Positions 7,836-19,311 are shown, counted from the first letter of the stretch. The stretch: DNA of 64,000 nucleotides from Pseudomonas putida (GCF_016406145.1 NZ_CP066307.1:16361-80360); one strand, 5' to 3'. Notes: a model not told the origin generated them from the letters alone. A program made the numbers and translations.

Positions 7836-8924
7836 ATGCTCAGTACGCAGATCCGCCCAGCACAGCCTGGGCTATTCACCGCCCAGGCCCTGGGCGTTGA
7901 CGACTTCGAGCTAAGCCAGATCACCGCCGAGTTCAGCGCCATTAGCTCGGGCGAGCTGGAGCACCACTTGTTCGACGCGCCTAGGCCGTCCGAGATCGTG
8001 CGCCTGGCCGACAAGGTGGCCCGCCACACCCGGTCACACGGCTGGCTTGACCAGGCCGCCGCCCAAGCCCGCATTGCCGAATGGAAGCGCCACGCCTTCG
8101 CCCAGGGCGAAGGGCGGGCCAATGCCGACAAGGTAGTGCTGTCGCTGTTCGACCATACCGGGCAGTGGTCGCAGCCGTGGGAGGATGCCGGCTACCAGGT
8201 CCTGCGCTTCGACATACAGGACAACCCCGTTACCGGCGACGTAAACGAGTTCGGCGCCGGCTTCTTCGGTGACTGGTTTGGCGATTTCGACGGCCTGGAT
8301 ATCTACGCCATCCTCGCCGCGTGCCCGTGCACAGAATTCGCCACCAGTGGCGCCCGACACTTCGCAGCCAAAGATGCAGACGGGCGCACGGTTGCCGCCG
8401 TGCAGCTCGTTCACCAGACATTGCGCACCATTGAATATTTCCGGCCTGCCGTATGGGCCATCGAGAACCCGGTAGGTCGGATCGAAAAGCTGGGCGGCCT
8501 GCCGCCGTGGCGCCTAGCCTTCGACCCGCACCACCTGGGCGACCCGTACACGAAGAAAACCCTGCTTTGGGGCCGCTTCAATGCAAACCTGCCCATTGCC
8601 CCGGTCGAGGCCTCGGACGGCTCGAAGATGCACCGCAAGTTCGGCGGCAACCGCCTCGCCACCAAGAACGCCCGCAGCGCAACCCCGGAAGGGTTTTCCT
8701 ACGGGTTCTTCATGGCCAACAACGCCCAGGACAACCCGGCGCTGGCCATAGCCTACAAATACGACCGACTCGACGCCGGCCTGCTACGCGCCGCGCTCGA
8801 TGCTAATGTGAGCGCCCGCGAGATCGACGAGCTGGTGGCGGATGCTTACTACATGGACATGGACGATAGCGCTGCCGAGTCAGCGCTACGCCAAGCGATC
8901 TCTACACAGAACCCACCTACATAG
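7836..8924 (+). CDS. orphan C5-cytosine DNA methyltransferase-like protein
   Basis: 362 residues. Motif I is visible as VVLSLFDHTGQWSQPW (about residues 106-121), the catalytic Pro-Cys as AACPCTEF (about 162) and an ENP motif as WAIENPVGR. Together these mark a SAM-dependent cytosine-5 methyltransferase fold, although the spacing is that of plasmid and phage 'DNA methylase' proteins rather than of a classic restriction partner. No restriction endonuclease lies nearby. Third in the CUP-A operon of the leading region, so protection of incoming plasmid DNA from host restriction is a reasonable inference. Confidence 0.8.
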   Translation: MLSTQIRPAQPGLFTAQALGVDDFELSQITAEFSAISSGELEHHLFDAPRPSEIVRLADKVARHTRSHGWLDQAAAQARIAEWKRHAFAQGEGRANADKVVLSLFDHTGQWSQPWEDAGYQVLRFDIQDNPVTGDVNEFGAGFFGDWFGDFDGLDIYAILAACPCTEFATSGARHFAAKDADGRTVAAVQLVHQTLRTIEYFRPAVWAIENPVGRIEKLGGLPPWRLAFDPHHLGDPYTKKTLLWGRFNANLPIAPVEASDGSKMHRKFGGNRLATKNARSATPEGFSYGFFMANNAQDNPALAIAYKYDRLDAGLLRAALDANVSAREIDELVADAYYMDMDDSAAESALRQAISTQNPPT

Positions 8925-8934
8925 GACTGCCGTT

Positions 8935-9195
8935 ATGCCGAAACCGAAGCGCCCAAATATGACCCTGCGCGAGCAGGAGGATGCAGCCAAGATCCAGTGT
9001 TACGACTGGAACGCCCAGTACAAAGAAGGCGTGACAGTGACCTATGAAGAGTTGCTTGGCTCGGGCGAGTCGATCCAGACCAAAACCTGCGGTCGAGCAT
9101 TCGTCATGTGCTGCGAACCGGTCATCATGGTGGAGGATGTTTCGGGCGCAGTGTCCCTGGACCACTGCACCGTTGTCGCAGAGGAAGCCGCGTAG
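8935..9195 (+). CDS. small unknown protein at end of CUP-A operon
   Basis: 86 residues from ATG 8935 (MPKPKRPNMTLREQ). Four or five cysteines (IQCYDWN, KTCGRAFVMCCEP, DHCTV) could bind metal. It follows the methyltransferase by 10 bp. The next feature downstream is the end of the Tn402-like element, so any genes originally following it are now 12 kb away. Confidence 0.65.
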   Translation: MPKPKRPNMTLREQEDAAKIQCYDWNAQYKEGVTVTYEELLGSGESIQTKTCGRAFVMCCEPVIMVEDVSGAVSLDHCTVVAEEAA

Positions 9196-9258
9196 ATCCC
9201 GGCAAATGCCTGTGCAGTAAACGGTGGTTTTCTGGACAGGTCTGCAGGGTTTCGCTTT

Positions 9259-9283
9259 TGTCATTTTCAGAAGACGACTGCAC
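9259..9283 (+). repeat. IRt, 25-bp Tn402 terminal repeat
   Basis: TGTCATTTTCAGAAG... exact inverted match to 21382-21406. It is the tniA-side end of the element. Confidence 0.95.
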
Positions 9284-9399
9284 CAGTTGATTGGGCGTAA
9301 TGGCTGTTGTGCAGCCAGCTCCTGACAGTTCAATATCAGAAGTGATCTGCACCAATCTCGACTATGCTCAATACTCGTGTGCACCAAAGCGAGGTGAGC

Positions 9400-11079
9400 A
9401 TGGCGACGGACACCCCACGGATTCCAGAACAAGGCGTGGCCACTCTGCCTGATGAGGCTTGGGAGCGTGCGCGCCGTCGTGCGGAGATCATCAGTCCGTT
9501 GGCGCAGTCGGAGACGGTCGGGCACGAAGCGGCCGATATGGCGGCTCAGGCGCTGGGCTTGTCTCGGCGCCAGGTATACGTTCTGATCCGGCGTGCCCGG
9601 CAAGGCAGCGGCCTCGTGACGGATCTGGTGCCCGGCCAGTCCGGTGGAGGTAAAGGTAAGGGGCGCTTGCCGGAACCGGTCGAGCGCGTCATCCACGAGC
9701 TACTGCAAAAGCGGTTCCTGACCAAGCAGAAGCGCAGCCTAGCGGCCTTTCACCGCGAAGTCACTCAGGTGTGCAAGGCTCAAAAACTGCGAGTGCCGGC
9801 GCGCAATACCGTGGCCTTACGGATCGCTAGCCTTGACCCGCGCAAGGTCATCCGCCGGCGGGAAGGCCAGGATGCCGCTCGTGACCTACAAGGTGTGGGC
9901 GGCGAGCCTCCTGCCGTGACCGCGCCGCTGGAGCAGGTGCAGATAGACCATACGGTCATCGACCTGATCGTGGTCGATGACCGCGACCGGCAACCTATTG
10001 GCCGCCCGTACCTGACCCTCGCCATCGACGTGTTCACCCGCTGCGTGCTCGGCATGGTCGTCACGCTGGAAGCGCCGTCTGCCGTTTCGGTTGGCCTGTG
10101 CCTCGTGCATGTCGCCTGCGACAAGCGCCCTTGGCTGGAAGGACTGAACGTGGAAATGGATTGGCAGATGAGCGGCAAGCCCTTGCTGCTCTACCTAGAC
10201 AACGCGGCCGAGTTCAAGAGCGAGGCCCTGCGCCGGGGTTGCGAGCAGCATGGCATCCGGCTGGACTATCGCCCGCTGGGACAGCCGCACTATGGCGGCA
10301 TCGTGGAACGGATCATCGGCACGGCGATGCAGATGATTCACGACGAACTGCCGGGAACGACCTTCTCCAACCCTGACCAGCGCGGCGACTACGATTCCGA
10401 AAACAAGGCCGCCCTGACGCTGCGCGAGCTAGAGCGCTGGCTCACATTGGCGGTCGGCACCTACCACGGTTCGGTGCACAACGGCCTGCTCCAACCGCCG
10501 GCCGCGCGCTGGGCCGAGGCCGTGGCGCGTGTCGGCGTACCGGCCGTCGTCACACGCGCTACTTCGTTCCTGGTCGATTTTCTGCCGATCCTCCGGCGCA
10601 CGCTGACCCGCACCGGCTTTGTCATCGACCACATCCACTACTACGCCGATGCGCTCAAGCCGTGGATTGCGCGGCGTGAACGCTGGCCGTCCTTTCTGAT
10701 CCGGCGCGATCCGCGCGACATCAGCCGTATCTGGGTCCTGGAACCGGAGGGACAGCATTACCTGGAAATTCCCTACCGTACCTTGTCGCATCCGGCTGTC
10801 ACCCTCTGGGAACAACGGCAGGCGCTGGCGAAACTGCGGCAGCAAGGGCGCGAACAGGTGGATGAGTCGGCGCTGTTCCGCATGATCGGCCAGATGCGTG
10901 AGATTGTGACCAGCGCGCAGAAGGCCACACGCAAGGCGCGGCGTGACGCGGATCGCCGCCAGCACCTCAAGACATCAGCTCGGCCGGACAAGCCCGTTCC
11001 GCCGGATACGGATATTGCCGACCCGCAGGCAGACAACTTGCCACCCGCCAAACCGTTCGACCAGATTGAGGAGTGGTAG
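9400..11079 (+). CDS. tniA: TniA DDE transposase
   Basis: 559 residues from ATG 9400 (MATDTPRIPEQGVATL). An N-terminal helix-turn-helix region is followed by a retroviral-integrase-type core: D in VQIDHTVIDL, D in LYLDNAAEF and E in GGIVERIIGT. It works with TniB and TniQ to move Tn402-family elements. Complete here, but tniQ and tniR are absent and tniB is cut, so the element needs help in trans. It ends 2 bp before the tniB start. Confidence 0.95.
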   Translation: MATDTPRIPEQGVATLPDEAWERARRRAEIISPLAQSETVGHEAADMAAQALGLSRRQVYVLIRRARQGSGLVTDLVPGQSGGGKGKGRLPEPVERVIHELLQKRFLTKQKRSLAAFHREVTQVCKAQKLRVPARNTVALRIASLDPRKVIRRREGQDAARDLQGVGGEPPAVTAPLEQVQIDHTVIDLIVVDDRDRQPIGRPYLTLAIDVFTRCVLGMVVTLEAPSAVSVGLCLVHVACDKRPWLEGLNVEMDWQMSGKPLLLYLDNAAEFKSEALRRGCEQHGIRLDYRPLGQPHYGGIVERIIGTAMQMIHDELPGTTFSNPDQRGDYDSENKAALTLRELERWLTLAVGTYHGSVHNGLLQPPAARWAEAVARVGVPAVVTRATSFLVDFLPILRRTLTRTGFVIDHIHYYADALKPWIARRERWPSFLIRRDPRDISRIWVLEPEGQHYLEIPYRTLSHPAVTLWEQRQALAKLRQQGREQVDESALFRMIGQMREIVTSAQKATRKARRDADRRQHLKTSARPDKPVPPDTDIADPQADNLPPAKPFDQIEEW

Positions 11080-11081
11080 CC

Positions 11082-11981
11082 GTGGACGAATATCCCATCA
11101 TCGACCTGTCCCACCTGCTGCCGGCGGCCCAGGGCTTGGCCCGTCTTCCGGCGGACGAGCGCATCCAGCGCCTTCGCGCCGACCGCTGGATCGGCTATCC
11201 GCGCGCAGTCGAGGCGCTGAACCGGCTGGAAGCCCTTTATGCGTGGCCAAACAAGCAACGCATGCCCAACCTGCTGCTGGTTGGCCCGACCAACAATGGC
11301 AAGTCGATGATCGTCGAGAAGTTCCGCCGCACCCACCCGGCCAGCTCCGACGCCGACCAGGAGCACATCCCGGTGTTGGTCGTGCAGATGCCGTCCGAGC
11401 CGTCCGTGATCCGCTTCTACGTCGCGCTGCTCGCCGCGATGGGCGCGCCGCTGCGCCCACGCCCACGGTTGCCGGAAATGGAGCAACTGGCTCTGGCACT
11501 GCTGCGCAAGGTCGGCGTGCGCATGCTGGTGATCGACGAGCTGCACAACGTGCTGGCCGGCAACAGCGTCAACCGCCGGGAATTCCTCAACCTGCTGCGC
11601 TTCCTCGGCAACGAACTGCGCATCCCGTTGGTTGGGGTAGGCACGCGCGACGCCTACCTAGCCATCCGCTCCGATGACCAGTTGGAAAATCGCTTCGAGC
11701 CGATGATGCTGCCGGTATGGGAGGCCAACGACGATTGCTGCTCACTGCTGGCCAGCTTCGCCGCTTCGCTCCCGCTGCGCCGGCCTTCCCCAATTGCCAC
11801 GCTGGACATGGCTCGCTACCTGCTCACACGCAGCGAGGGCACCATAGGGGAACTGGCGCACTTGCTGATGGCGGCGGCCATCGTCGCCGTGGAGAGCGGC
11901 GAGGAAGCGATCAACCATCGCACACTCAGCATATCGACAACCTCTCGCGCAACCAAGACATCGCGGTCGGACTGCAAGTGA
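11082..11981 (+). pseudogene. tniB: TniB ATP-binding transposition protein, 3'-truncated
   Basis: GTG start at 11082. A Walker A motif is visible (VGPTNNGKSM) and Walker B in MLVIDELHN, so the AAA+ core is present. Native sequence ends around INHRTLSI (about 11937); the frame then runs into 3'-CS sequence and stops at 11981. This is the tniB-delta junction common in sul1 integrons. Confidence 0.9.
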
Positions 11982-12037
11982 TCTTGAAGCCACGGGCCCG
12001 TCCCACCCCGACATGGACCTCGATGCCCGAACGGACG

Positions 12038-12538
12038 TTAGATTTCGAGTTCTAGGCGTTCTGCGATGAAGGTTGGATCCCAGCCGGGATTGAAAGTGTC
12101 GACGTGGGTGAATCCGAGCCGCTCGTATAGGCCACGCAGGTTCGGGTGGCAGTCGAGCCGCAGCTTGGCGCACCCCTGCGTTCGCGCGGCATGGCGGCAA
12201 GCCTCGATCAGCGCGGAGCTGACACCCCGGCCCGCATGTGTCCGTCGCACCGCGAGCTTGTGCAGATATGCGGCCTCCCCCTTGAGGGCGTCGGGCCAGA
12301 ACTCGGGATCCTCGGCCGACAAGGTGCAACAGCCGACGATGCCGTCGCTGCAACTCGCGACTAGGAGCTCGGATCTCAGGACGAAGGTCTCCGCGAATGT
12401 CCGGTCGATCCGCGCGACGTCCCAGGCGGGCGTTCCCTTGGCGGACATCCACGCCGCAGCGTCGTGCATCAGCCGCACAACCTCGTCGATATCACCCGAG
12501 CAGGCGACCCGAACGTTCGGAGGCTCCTCGCTGTCCAT
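12038..12538 (-). CDS. orf5: Orf5, GNAT-family acetyltransferase of the 3'-CS
   Basis: 166 residues with an acetyl-CoA binding loop (RTHAGRGVSSALI) and a typical GNAT C-terminus (LRGLYERLGFTHV). It is the standard third gene of the class 1 integron 3'-conserved segment, downstream of sul1. Substrate unknown; it is not known to confer resistance. The 127 bp between it and sul1 hold no gene. Confidence 0.9.
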   Translation of the reverse strand: MDSEEPPNVRVACSGDIDEVVRLMHDAAAWMSAKGTPAWDVARIDRTFAETFVLRSELLVASCSDGIVGCCTLSAEDPEFWPDALKGEAAYLHKLAVRRTHAGRGVSSALIEACRHAARTQGCAKLRLDCHPNLRGLYERLGFTHVDTFNPGWDPTFIAERLELEI

Positions 12539-12665
12539 TCGCTCCCCTGGCGCGGTATGAACCGCCGCCTCATAGTGCAGTTTGATCCTGACGAGCCCAG
12601 CATGTCTGCGCCCACCTTCGCGGAACCTGACCAGGGTCCGCTAGCGGGCGGCCGGAAGGTGAATG

Positions 12666-13505
12666 CTAGGCATGATCTAACCCTCGGTCTCTGGCGTCGC
12701 GACTGCGAAATTTCGCGAGGGTTTCCGAGAAGGTGATTGCGCTTCGCAGATCTCCAGGCGCGTGGGTGCGGACGTAGTCAGCGCCATTGCCGATCGCGTG
12801 AAGTTCCGCCGCAAGGCTCGCTGGACCCAGATCCTTTACAGGAAGGCCAACGGTGGCGCCCAAGAAGGATTTCCGCGACACCGAGACCAATAGCGGAAGC
12901 CCCAACGCCGACTTCAGCTTTTGAAGGTTCGACAGCACGTGCAGCGATGTTTCCGGTGCGGGGCTCAAGAAAAATCCCATCCCCGGATCGAGGATGAGCC
13001 GGTCGGCAGCGACCCCGCTCCGTCGCAAGGCGGAAACCCGCGCCTCGAAGAACCGCACAATCTCGTCGAGCGCGTCTTCGGGTCGAAGGTGACCGGTGCG
13101 GGTGGCGATGCCATCCCGCTGCGCTGAGTGCATAACCACCAGCCTGCAGTCCGCCTCAGCAATATCGGGATAGAGCGCAGGGTCAGGAAATCCTTGGATA
13201 TCGTTCAGGTAGCCCACGCCGCGCTTGAGCGCATAGCGCTGGGTTTCCGGTTGGAAGCTGTCGATTGAAACACGGTGCATCTGATCGGACAGGGCGTCTA
13301 AGAGCGGCGCAATACGTCTGATCTCATCGGCCGGCGATACAGGCCTCGCGTCCGGATGGCTGGCGGCCGGTCCGACATCCACGACGTCTGATCCGACTCG
13401 CAGCATTTCGATCGCCGCGGTGACAGCGCCGGCGGGGTCTAGCCGCCGGCTCTCATCGAAGAAGGAGTCCTCGGTGAGATTCAGAATGCCGAACACCGTC
13501 ACCAT
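12666..13505 (-). CDS. sul1: Sul1 sulfonamide-insensitive dihydropteroate synthase
   Basis: 279 residues from ATG 13505 ([20 protein letters not shown]), the exact length of Sul1. It replaces the chromosomal DHPS in folate synthesis and is not inhibited by sulfonamides. It overlaps the 3' end of qacEdelta1 by 7 bp, the hallmark 3'-CS fusion. A frame upstream of 13505 is open but belongs to qacEdelta1 DNA. Confidence 0.98.
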   Translation of the reverse strand: MVTVFGILNLTEDSFFDESRRLDPAGAVTAAIEMLRVGSDVVDVGPAASHPDARPVSPADEIRRIAPLLDALSDQMHRVSIDSFQPETQRYALKRGVGYLNDIQGFPDPALYPDIAEADCRLVVMHSAQRDGIATRTGHLRPEDALDEIVRFFEARVSALRRSGVAADRLILDPGMGFFLSPAPETSLHVLSNLQKLKSALGLPLLVSVSRKSFLGATVGLPVKDLGPASLAAELHAIGNGADYVRTHAPGDLRSAITFSETLAKFRSRDARDRGLDHA

Positions 13506-13846
13506 GGCGTCGGCCTCCGCAGCGACTTCCACGATGGGGATCGGGCGAGCAAAAAGGCAGCAATTATGAGCCCCATACCTACAAAGCCCCACGCATCAAG
13601 CTTTTGCCCATGAAGCAACCAGGCAATGGCTGTAATTATGACGACGCCGAGTCCCGACCAGACTGCATAAGCAACACCGACAGGGATGGATTTCAGAACC
13701 AGAGAAAGAAAATAAAATGCGATGCCATAACCGATTATGACAACGGCGGAAGGGGCAAGCTTAGTAAAGCCCTCGCTAGATTTTAATGCGGATGTTGCGA
13801 TTACTTCGCCAACTATTGCGATAACAAGAAAAAGCCAGCCTTTCAT
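13499..13846 (-). CDS. qacEdelta1: QacEdelta1, truncated small multidrug efflux protein
   Basis: 115 residues starting [19 protein letters not shown]; the SMR family has four transmembrane helices and exports quaternary ammonium compounds by proton antiport. The C-terminus ([17 protein letters not shown]) is the aberrant tail created where the sul1 segment joined, so the fourth helix is altered and activity reduced. Confidence 0.98.
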   Translation of the reverse strand: MKGWLFLVIAIVGEVIATSALKSSEGFTKLAPSAVVIIGYGIAFYFLSLVLKSIPVGVAYAVWSGLGVVIITAIAWLLHGQKLDAWGFVGMGLIIAAFLLARSPSWKSLRRPTPW

Positions 13847-13948
13847 GATATATCTCCCAATTTGTGTAGGGCTTATTATGCACGCTTAAAAATAATAAAA
13901 GCAGACTTGACCTGATAGTTTGGCTGTGAGCAATTATGTGCTTAGTGC

Positions 13949-14018
13949 ATCTAACGCCTGAGCTCAGCCGACCGAAACCGCGTAGCGGTTTTGGGTCGGC
14001 TGCAGCGATTTGTTGGGC
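13949..14018 (-). repeat. attC of the cmlA1 cassette
   Basis: About 70 bp palindrome-like site between GTTAGATGC (3'-CS side) and GCCCAAC, with the imperfect stem CGACC...GGTCG. The left core site is the junction with the 3'-CS. Confidence 0.8.
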
Positions 14019-14037
14019 GATAGCTTGCCACATTCTC

Positions 14038-15297
14038 TCAACGATTGGGATTTGATGTACTTTCCGCACTTTGTAGCGCGACCACATCATGCTCCCCCTG
14101 GCCGCGAGAGCCCTTCACTCGGGAAACACAAGACAGACCGAGCACGACTGTTGCAAGGGTCAAACAGTACACGACAACCGGCCAAGCCGTGTTGCGCGGC
14201 AACAGCGAAATGATCAACGTTCCGATGCTTCCTAGCAGTACACCGCCCAAGCAGAAGTAGACTGCCGTGACCGTTCCAGCAACATGGTCGAATCCTCGAA
14301 GAGCGCCATTGGGCGACACAGATACCGCTGTGGCGACACCAATACCCACTAGCCACATTGGAGCAATAAAGCCTAACACGGACTGCGAAGCCCATATTTC
14401 GGTGATGGCAAGCAATACTGCTCCAGCTATCAGGCATCCCATTCCCATTCGCAAGACACTTGGGCTGCCCCACTTGGGTATCACACGCCCCATAAAACGA
14501 GCCGTAAACACCATGGCAATTGCCACTGTGGCGAACAGCAGGCTGAAGCCAAGCTGAGACACACCTTGCCTGCCCATCATTAGTCCGGGCGCAATGGAGA
14601 AAAAGACGAAGAAGCTACCCATTCCAGCGGCGTAACACAACGTGTACAACCAGAAGTTCAGGCACTTAACGGGGAGTAGCAGCTGCGACCATTGCAAGCC
14701 CGCAACTCGTTGCACCCGGGTTTCAGGCCAGAATCGCCACGCTGCTGCAGATGCAGCGATCATGCCCAAACCTAGAAACGCAAAGATAGCCCGCCACCCA
14801 AGCCACATGTCGACGAGCGCTCCGAGCAATGGGCCTACCGCCGGGACCATGGCCAGCATGGATCCGAGTATGCCGTAAATGACATTACTTTCCTCGCGAC
14901 CTGCGTAAATGTCACGTACTGTTGCAAATGTGGAAACAAGGCACGCCGAGGCACCACAAGCCTGAAGAATCCGAAGCCCCAGAAAGACTTCAGCCGATGA
15001 CGTAAGAGCGAGGCCCATTGACGCCACAACGTAGGCGAGGCCACCTCCCAGTAGAACGGGGCGGCGCCCCAGTCGGTCCGATAGCGGTCCAAACAAGAGC
15101 TGACCGGCACCAATCATGACCAAGTACGTTGTCAGCGTAAGCTGAATTGTGCTCGCTGTCGTACCAAGCGCGTTTGGCATAAACGGCACTGCTGGCAAGT
15201 ACATGTCCATGCCGAGTGATGCCAATAAATCGAACGGTGATAACAACAACACCGTGGCGGCAAGGGAGTACCGCCAACTAAAGTTTTTTGAGCGCAC
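14038..15297 (-). CDS. cmlA1: CmlA1 chloramphenicol exporter
   Basis: 419 residues when started at GTG 15297 (RSKNFSWRYSLAATV), which has an AGGAGA site 8 bp upstream; a longer frame to 15345 is not the accepted start. It is a 12-helix MFS drug:H+ antiporter with the motif A-like loop SDRLGRRPVLLGG. Expression is normally chloramphenicol-inducible through the leader peptide at 15396-15425. Unusually for a cassette it has its own promoter. Confidence 0.95.
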   Translation of the reverse strand: MRSKNFSWRYSLAATVLLLSPFDLLASLGMDMYLPAVPFMPNALGTTASTIQLTLTTYLVMIGAGQLLFGPLSDRLGRRPVLLGGGLAYVVASMGLALTSSAEVFLGLRILQACGASACLVSTFATVRDIYAGREESNVIYGILGSMLAMVPAVGPLLGALVDMWLGWRAIFAFLGLGMIAASAAAWRFWPETRVQRVAGLQWSQLLLPVKCLNFWLYTLCYAAGMGSFFVFFSIAPGLMMGRQGVSQLGFSLLFATVAIAMVFTARFMGRVIPKWGSPSVLRMGMGCLIAGAVLLAITEIWASQSVLGFIAPMWLVGIGVATAVSVSPNGALRGFDHVAGTVTAVYFCLGGVLLGSIGTLIISLLPRNTAWPVVVYCLTLATVVLGLSCVSRVKGSRGQGEHDVVALQSAESTSNPNR

Positions 15298-15395
15298 GAA
15301 ACCATCTCCTTGAACAAAGGATTTGGCGGCGCTCCCGTAGAGCAAAAGGATTCATGAGAACGCCGCAACAACCGAAAAATGAAGGTTGCTGCGGC

Positions 15396-15425
15396 TTACT
15401 TGTCTGCGTTCTTGGAAGTGCTCAT
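15396..15425 (-). CDS. cmlA leader peptide (translational attenuator)
   Basis: The minus strand reads ATG AGC ACT TCC AAG AAC GCA GAC AAG TAA, giving MSTSKNADK, the nine-residue leader of cmlA. A ribosome stalled here by chloramphenicol frees the cmlA ribosome site from its secondary structure. Confidence 0.9.
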   Translation of the reverse strand: MSTSKNADK

Positions 15426-15499
15426 CTGCTGACTATCTCATGATTGAATTTGAATCGTAACAACTTTCAAGCAACTCTGCGAGGAGCCTTATTGTGCGC

Positions 15500-15518
15500 C
15501 CAACGCTTGAGTTAGACA
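15500..15518 (-). other. aadA1-cmlA1 junction with internally deleted attC
   Basis: After the aadA1 stop the usual 60-bp attC is reduced to TGTCTAACTCAAGCGTT before the cmlA1 cassette begins at GTTGGGC. The result equals deletion between the two TAAC copies that flank the attC palindrome arm. The remnant lacks the paired boxes needed by IntI1, so aadA1 and cmlA1 are effectively one fused cassette. Confidence 0.75.
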
Positions 15519-16310
15519 TTATTTGCCGACTACCTTGGTGATCTCGCCTTTCACGTAGTGAACAAATTCTTCCAACTGATCTGCGCGCGAGGCCAAGCGA
15601 TCTTCTTCTTGTCCAAGATAAGCCTGTCTAGCTTCAAGTATGACGGGCTGATACTGGGCCGGCAGGCGCTCCATTGCCCAGTCGGCAGCGACATCCTTCG
15701 GCGCGATTCTGCCGGTTACTGCGCTGTACCAAATGCGGGACAACGTAAGCACTACATTTCGCTCATCGCCAGCCCAGTCGGGCGGCGAGTTCCATAGCGT
15801 TAAGGTTTCATTTAGCGCCTCAAATAGATCCTGTTCAGGAACCGGATCAAAGAGTTCCTCCGCCGCTGGACCTACCAAGGCAACGCTATGTTCTCTTGCT
15901 TTTGTCAGCAAGATAGCCAGATCAATGTCGATCGTGGCTGGCTCGAAGATACCTGCAAGAATGTCATTGCGCTGCCATTCTCCAAATTGCAGTTCGCGCT
16001 TAGCTGGATAACGCCACGGAATGATGTCGTCGTGCACAACAATGGTGACTTCTACAGCGCGGAGAATCTCGCTCTCTCCAGGGGAAGCCGAAGTTTCCAA
16101 AAGGTCGTTGATCAAAGCTCGCCGCGTTGTTTCATCAAGCCTTACGGTCACCGTAACCAGCAAATCAATATCACTGTGTGGCTTCAGGCCGCCATCCACT
16201 GCGGAGCCGTACAAATGTACGGCCAGCAACGTCGGTTCGAGATGGCGCTCGATGACGCCAACTACCTCTGATAGTTGAGTCGATACTTCGGCGATCACCG
16301 CTTCCCTCAT
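15519..16310 (-). CDS. aadA1: AadA1 streptomycin/spectinomycin adenylyltransferase
   Basis: 263 residues starting MREAVIAEVSTQLSEVVGV. The nucleotidyltransferase motif is GSAVDGGLKPHSDIDLLV. ANT(3'')-Ia adenylates streptomycin and spectinomycin. One residue differs from the common allele I recall (TGRIAPKD rather than TGKIAPKD). Third cassette from attI1. Confidence 0.95.
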   Translation of the reverse strand: MREAVIAEVSTQLSEVVGVIERHLEPTLLAVHLYGSAVDGGLKPHSDIDLLVTVTVRLDETTRRALINDLLETSASPGESEILRAVEVTIVVHDDIIPWRYPAKRELQFGEWQRNDILAGIFEPATIDIDLAILLTKAREHSVALVGPAAEELFDPVPEQDLFEALNETLTLWNSPPDWAGDERNVVLTLSRIWYSAVTGRIAPKDVAADWAMERLPAQYQPVILEARQAYLGQEEDRLASRADQLEEFVHYVKGEITKVVGK

Positions 16311-16314
16311 GATG

Positions 16315-16386
16315 TTTAACGTTTGACATGAGGGGCGGCCAAGGGCGCCAGCCCTTGGACGTCCCCCTCGATGGAAGGGTTAGGCA
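16315..16386 (-). repeat. attC of the aacA4 cassette
   Basis: About 72 bp from GTTTGACATG to GGGTTAGGC with a long near-perfect stem (CCAAGGGCGCCAGCCCTTGG at its centre). It overlaps the aacA4 stop codon at its inner edge. Confidence 0.85.
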
Positions 16387-16934
16387 TCACTGCGTGTTCG
16401 CTCGAATGCCTGGCGTGTTTGAACCATGTACACGGCTGGACCATCTGGGGTGGTTACGGTACCTTGCCTCTCAAACCCCGCTTTCTCGTAGCATCGGATC
16501 GCTCGCAAGTTGCTCGGCGACGGGTCCGTTTGGATCTTGGTGACCTCGGGATCATTGAACAGCAACTCAACCAGTGCTCGAACCAGCTTGGTTCCCAAGC
16601 CTTTGCCCAGTTGTGATGCATTCGCCAGTGACTGGTCTATTCCGCGTACTCCTGGATCGGTTTCTTCTTCCCACCATCCGTCCCCGCTTCCAAGAGCAAC
16701 GTACGACTGGGCATACCCAATCGGCTCTCCATTCAGCATTGCAATGTATGGAGTGACGGACTCTTGCGCTAAAACGCTTGGCAAGTACTGTTCCTGTACG
16801 TCAGCAAGTGTCGGGCGTGCTTCTTCTCCGCCCCACCACTCGACGATATGAGATCGATTTAGCCACTCATAGAGCATCGCAAGGTCATGCTCAGTCATGA
16901 GGCGCAGTGTGACGGAATCGTTGCTGTTGGTCAC
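16380..16934 (-). CDS. aacA4: AAC(6')-Ib aminoglycoside acetyltransferase
   Basis: 184 residues when started at GTG 16934 ([12 protein letters not shown]). The frame runs further up (to 17006) through the VIM cassette attC, which is not the natural start. Trp in GDGWWEEE and Asp in [10 protein letters not shown] are the wild-type residues, so this is not the quinolone-modifying -cr variant. Leu in [10 protein letters not shown] indicates the amikacin/tobramycin profile rather than the gentamicin one. Confidence 0.95.
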   Translation of the reverse strand: MTNSNDSVTLRLMTEHDLAMLYEWLNRSHIVEWWGGEEARPTLADVQEQYLPSVLAQESVTPYIAMLNGEPIGYAQSYVALGSGDGWWEEETDPGVRGIDQSLANASQLGKGLGTKLVRALVELLFNDPEVTKIQTDPSPSNLRAIRCYEKAGFERQGTVTTPDGPAVYMVQTRQAFERTRSDA

Positions 16935-16953
16935 GATGCTGTACTTTGTGATG

Positions 16954-17033
16954 CCTAACGCCTGAGTTGAGGGGCTTTTGCGGAGTAGGCGCAGCCTGCG
17001 TAGCAAAAGTCCCGCTCCAACGATTTGTTATGC
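16954..17033 (-). repeat. attC of the blaVIM-1 cassette
   Basis: About 80 bp between GCCTAAC and GTTATGC, with the stem AGGCGCAGCCTGCG and flanking GCTTTTGC/GCAAAAG arms. Confidence 0.8.
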
Positions 17034-17041
17034 CGCATCTG

Positions 17042-19022
<1,981 letters not shown>

Positions 19023-19199
19023 GGCAGCGCAAGTCAATCCTGGCGGATTCACTACCCCTGCGCGAAGGCCATCGGTGCCGCATCGAACGGCCGGTTGCGG
19101 AAAGTCCTCCCTGCGTCCGCTGATGGCCGGCAGCAGCCCGTCGTTGCCTGATGGATCCAACCCCTCCGCTGCTATAGTGCAGTCGGCTTCTGACGTTCA
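19023..19199. other. outer 5'-conserved segment of integron 1
   Basis: 177 bp between intI1 and IRi, the usual 5'-CS border. No gene is visible. It is repeated inverted at 56121-56297. Confidence 0.85.
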
Positions 19200-19224
19200 G
19201 TGCAGCCGTCTTCTGAAAACGACA
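19200..19224 (-). repeat. IRi, 25-bp integron end
   Basis: GTGCAGCCGTCTTCTGAAAA..., the integrase-side Tn402 repeat. Integron 1 proper is thus 9259-19224. The 37 bp after it (ACAAGTCCTAAGTTACGCGA...) look like part of a resolvase res site. Confidence 0.92.
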
Positions 19225-19261
19225 TGTCGCACAAGTCCTAAGTTACGCGACAGGCTGCCGC

Positions 19262-19286
19262 TGTCGTTTTCAGAAGGCGACTGCAC
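19262..19286 (+). repeat. third Tn402-type 25-bp repeat
   Basis: TGTCGTTTTCAGAAGGCGAC..., same type as IRt and in the same direction as 9259. With 21382-21406 it bounds a 2,145-bp segment that could be recognised as a unit by Tn402 transposition proteins. Confidence 0.85.
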
Positions 19287-19311
19287 CAGTTCACTGGGCT
19301 GGCCGCCGTGT

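Noticed and set aside
9400..11079. Functional autonomous Tn402
   Set aside because: tniB is truncated and tniQ is absent, so independent transposition is unlikely.
16380..16934. aac(6')-Ib-cr
   Set aside because: The two diagnostic residues are wild type (Trp in GDGWWEEE, Asp in TTPDGP).
16935..17006. Longer AAC(6')-Ib start
   Set aside because: The extra codons lie within the attC of the VIM cassette; 184 residues from GTG 16934 is an accepted form.
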